From positions 1 through 7,691 of the forward strand of contig JAFEEK010000511.1 in assembly GCA_018241165.1 (NCBI GenBank): DNA of 7,691 bases, given 5' to 3'. This document shows positions 6,890 through 7,691 of the stretch, in pieces. The stretch comes from Pseudomonadota bacterium. Lineage in GTDB: Bacteria; Pseudomonadota; Gammaproteobacteria; Xanthomonadales; Rhodanobacteraceae. A program made the position numbers and the translations under genes. Position 1 is the first letter of the stretch. The number at the start of each line of letters is the position of its first letter. Under the pieces are notes generated by a model. That model searched no databases and was not told where the DNA came from. It saw only the letters and a list, made by a program, of their open reading frames with translations.

Positions 6890-6897
6890 TGCCGCGT

Positions 6898-7078
6898 CCC
6901 CTGCGGTGTGCGATAGCGCATCCAACCATATTGCCTTGTTCCTATATACGACCCCGGGATGGCAGTGTTCGAGTCCGTGTGCATGTCCGCCATGAGCGGA
7001 AAGCCTGACGACCGGCGAGCCATCCCACCTGATCCTAGGGATCAAGGTCGTTCGGTGTGCAACGGCATCGCGGAGGGC
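6898..7078 (+). ncRNA. ssrS: 6S RNA (SsrS)
   Basis: 6S RNA mimics an open promoter, binds sigma-70 RNA polymerase and dampens transcription when cells stop growing. The assignment rests on position and fold. It lies between zapA and the ygfA gene, the standard place in Gammaproteobacteria, and is about 181 bases, the usual size. A closing stem pairs CCCTGCGGTG (6899-6908) with CATCGC..AGGG (7066-7077, two bulged Gs). CCTTG (6934-6938) can pair with CAAGG (7043-7047). The upper arm has a perfect 8-base stem, GGGATGGC (6956-6963) with GCCATCCC (7019-7026). An apical hairpin pairs TCCGC (6986-6990) with GCGGA (6996-7000). The small hairpin on the 3' side of the central bubble, TGATCC-TAG-GGATCA (7030-7044), matches the E. 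coli hairpin in position. Segments such as AAGCCTGACGAC also resemble the E. coli RNA. Ends are estimated to a few bases. Confidence 0.9.
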
Positions 7079-7083
7079 GCCCT
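7074..7083. repeat. Palindrome followed by T-rich run at the 6S RNA 3' end
   Basis: AGGGCGCCCT is a perfect 10-base palindrome followed by ATTTTCT. Its left half is the last strand of the 6S closing stem. As a hairpin it would have only a 3-base stem, so it is too weak for a confident terminator. It could mark 3'-end formation or processing between 6S RNA and ygfA. Confidence 0.3.
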
Positions 7084-7107
7084 ATTTTCTCGGCGCGATT
7101 GCGGCTC

Positions 7108-7691
7108 GTGAATCGCGACACCGGTCGTGACCAATGGCGCAAGCGCCTGCGCGCGCAGCGTGCGCAATTGCCCGCCAGCGAACGCATCGCGGCTGCCACG
7201 GCATTGGCTGCGACGCTGGAACAGCTTCCGGAATTCCTTGTCGATACGCGCATTGCCGGCTATTGGGCAGTGCGCGGCGAGATGCCGCTGCTCGCTGCCT
7301 TCGCCAGCCTGCGCTCGCGCGGCCAAACCTATTGCCTGCCGATTCTGTCTGACGATGGCACGCTGCGCTTCGCGCCCTGGCAGCCCGGCGCGACGCTGGC
7401 AACCAATCGCTTCGGCATTCCCGAACCCGATGTTGCGCAGGATCGACATTTCACGGCGAAAGATCTGGATGTCGTGCTGGTGCCGCTGGTTGGATTTGAT
7501 CGCCGCGGCAACCGGCTCGGCAGCGGCGGCGGCTGGTACGATCGCAGCTTCGCGTTCCTGCGCGACCTGGCTCGACCCGCGCATCCGGTTCTCGTTGGCA
7601 TCGGTTACCATTTTCAGGAGGTTGCGAATCTCGCGCCAGAGTCATGGGATATTCGAATGGATTTTATTGCCACCGACCACGAACTCATTGA
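7108..7691 (+). CDS. ygfA: 5-formyltetrahydrofolate cyclo-ligase, missing its last residues
   Basis: This cytoplasmic enzyme uses ATP to turn 5-formyltetrahydrofolate into 5,10-methenyltetrahydrofolate, returning it to one-carbon metabolism. The window holds 194 codons and ends inside the next one. Since the E. coli protein is 182 residues, only a short tail should be missing. The N-terminal helix WRKRLRAQRAQLPASER carries the usual basic residues, the middle has IAGYWAVRGEM and LPILSDDGTLRFAPW, and the signature near residues 124-146 reads VPLVGFDRRGNRLGSGGGWYDR, close to the family form. The C-terminal part WDIRMDFIATD is also typical. The GTG at 7108 gives a normal N-terminus. An in-frame TTG at 7099 is an alternative, and neither has a clear Shine-Dalgarno sequence. 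The gene begins about 29 bases after the 6S RNA, so it is probably expressed by read-through, as reported for E. coli. Confidence 0.94.
   Translation, partial: MNRDTGRDQWRKRLRAQRAQLPASERIAAATALAATLEQLPEFLVDTRIAGYWAVRGEMPLLAAFASLRSRGQTYCLPILSDDGTLRFAPWQPGATLATNRFGIPEPDVAQDRHFTAKDLDVVLVPLVGFDRRGNRLGSGGGWYDRSFAFLRDLARPAHPVLVGIGYHFQEVANLAPESWDIRMDFIATDHELI

Noticed and set aside
6485..7045. A 186-residue minus-strand open frame over zapA and the 6S RNA
   Set aside because: It covers two well-supported plus-strand features and has no domain or ribosome binding site that I can see.
7078..7097. GCGCC and GGCGC arms around a T-containing loop as an intrinsic terminator
   Set aside because: The T run lies in the loop rather than after the stem and the stem has only five pairs, so it does not fit a terminator.
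7042..7611. A 189-residue minus-strand open frame at the right end
   Set aside because: It overlaps the cyclo-ligase gene on the plus strand, which has clear family motifs and starts with GTG, so an ATG-biased search may prefer the wrong strand.

Overview
This is high-GC bacterial DNA. The gene content and order (pepP on one strand; a TIGR02449/ZapB-like gene, zapA, 6S RNA and a 5-formyltetrahydrofolate cyclo-ligase gene on the other) are typical of Gammaproteobacteria. The style of the TIGR02449 and VirJ-like proteins suggests the Xanthomonadales/Lysobacterales side, but this placement is an inference from remembered families, not from a search.

Layout. Positions 1-1613 are read on the minus strand: pepP (Xaa-Pro aminopeptidase), followed 11 bases later by the first 95 codons of an exported VirJ/AcvB-like protein that runs off the left edge. 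A compact divergent promoter region (about 1614-1742) separates them from a very large plus-strand gene (1743-6332). This encodes a 1529-residue membrane receptor: signal peptide, about 14 periplasmic propeller blades, Y_Y_Y domain, one transmembrane helix, PAS, PAS, GGDEF, EAL. A strong promoter overlapping its stop codon starts the housekeeping block 6366-7691: ZapB-like coiled-coil protein, zapA (TTG start, 4-base overlap), the 6S RNA with its own promoter over the zapA stop codon, and ygfA, which runs off the right edge only a few residues before its expected end.

How the genes relate. The right-hand block is the conserved zapA-ssrS-ygfA locus: FtsZ-ring assembly, the RNA regulator of sigma-70 polymerase, and folate salvage. 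The large receptor looks like an accessory signalling gene lying between pepP and this block. It should sense something in the periplasm and change cyclic-di-GMP in the cytoplasm. Its EAL domain keeps every catalytic residue I could check, and its GGDEF domain keeps the active-site motif but lacks the RxxD inhibitory site.

I see no mobile element, CRISPR array, tRNA, rRNA or convincing intrinsic terminator. There is no wholly new system that I can defend. The most notable items are the receptor architecture, the probable leaderless promoter of the zapA operon, and the 6S RNA, which an ORF-only annotation would miss.
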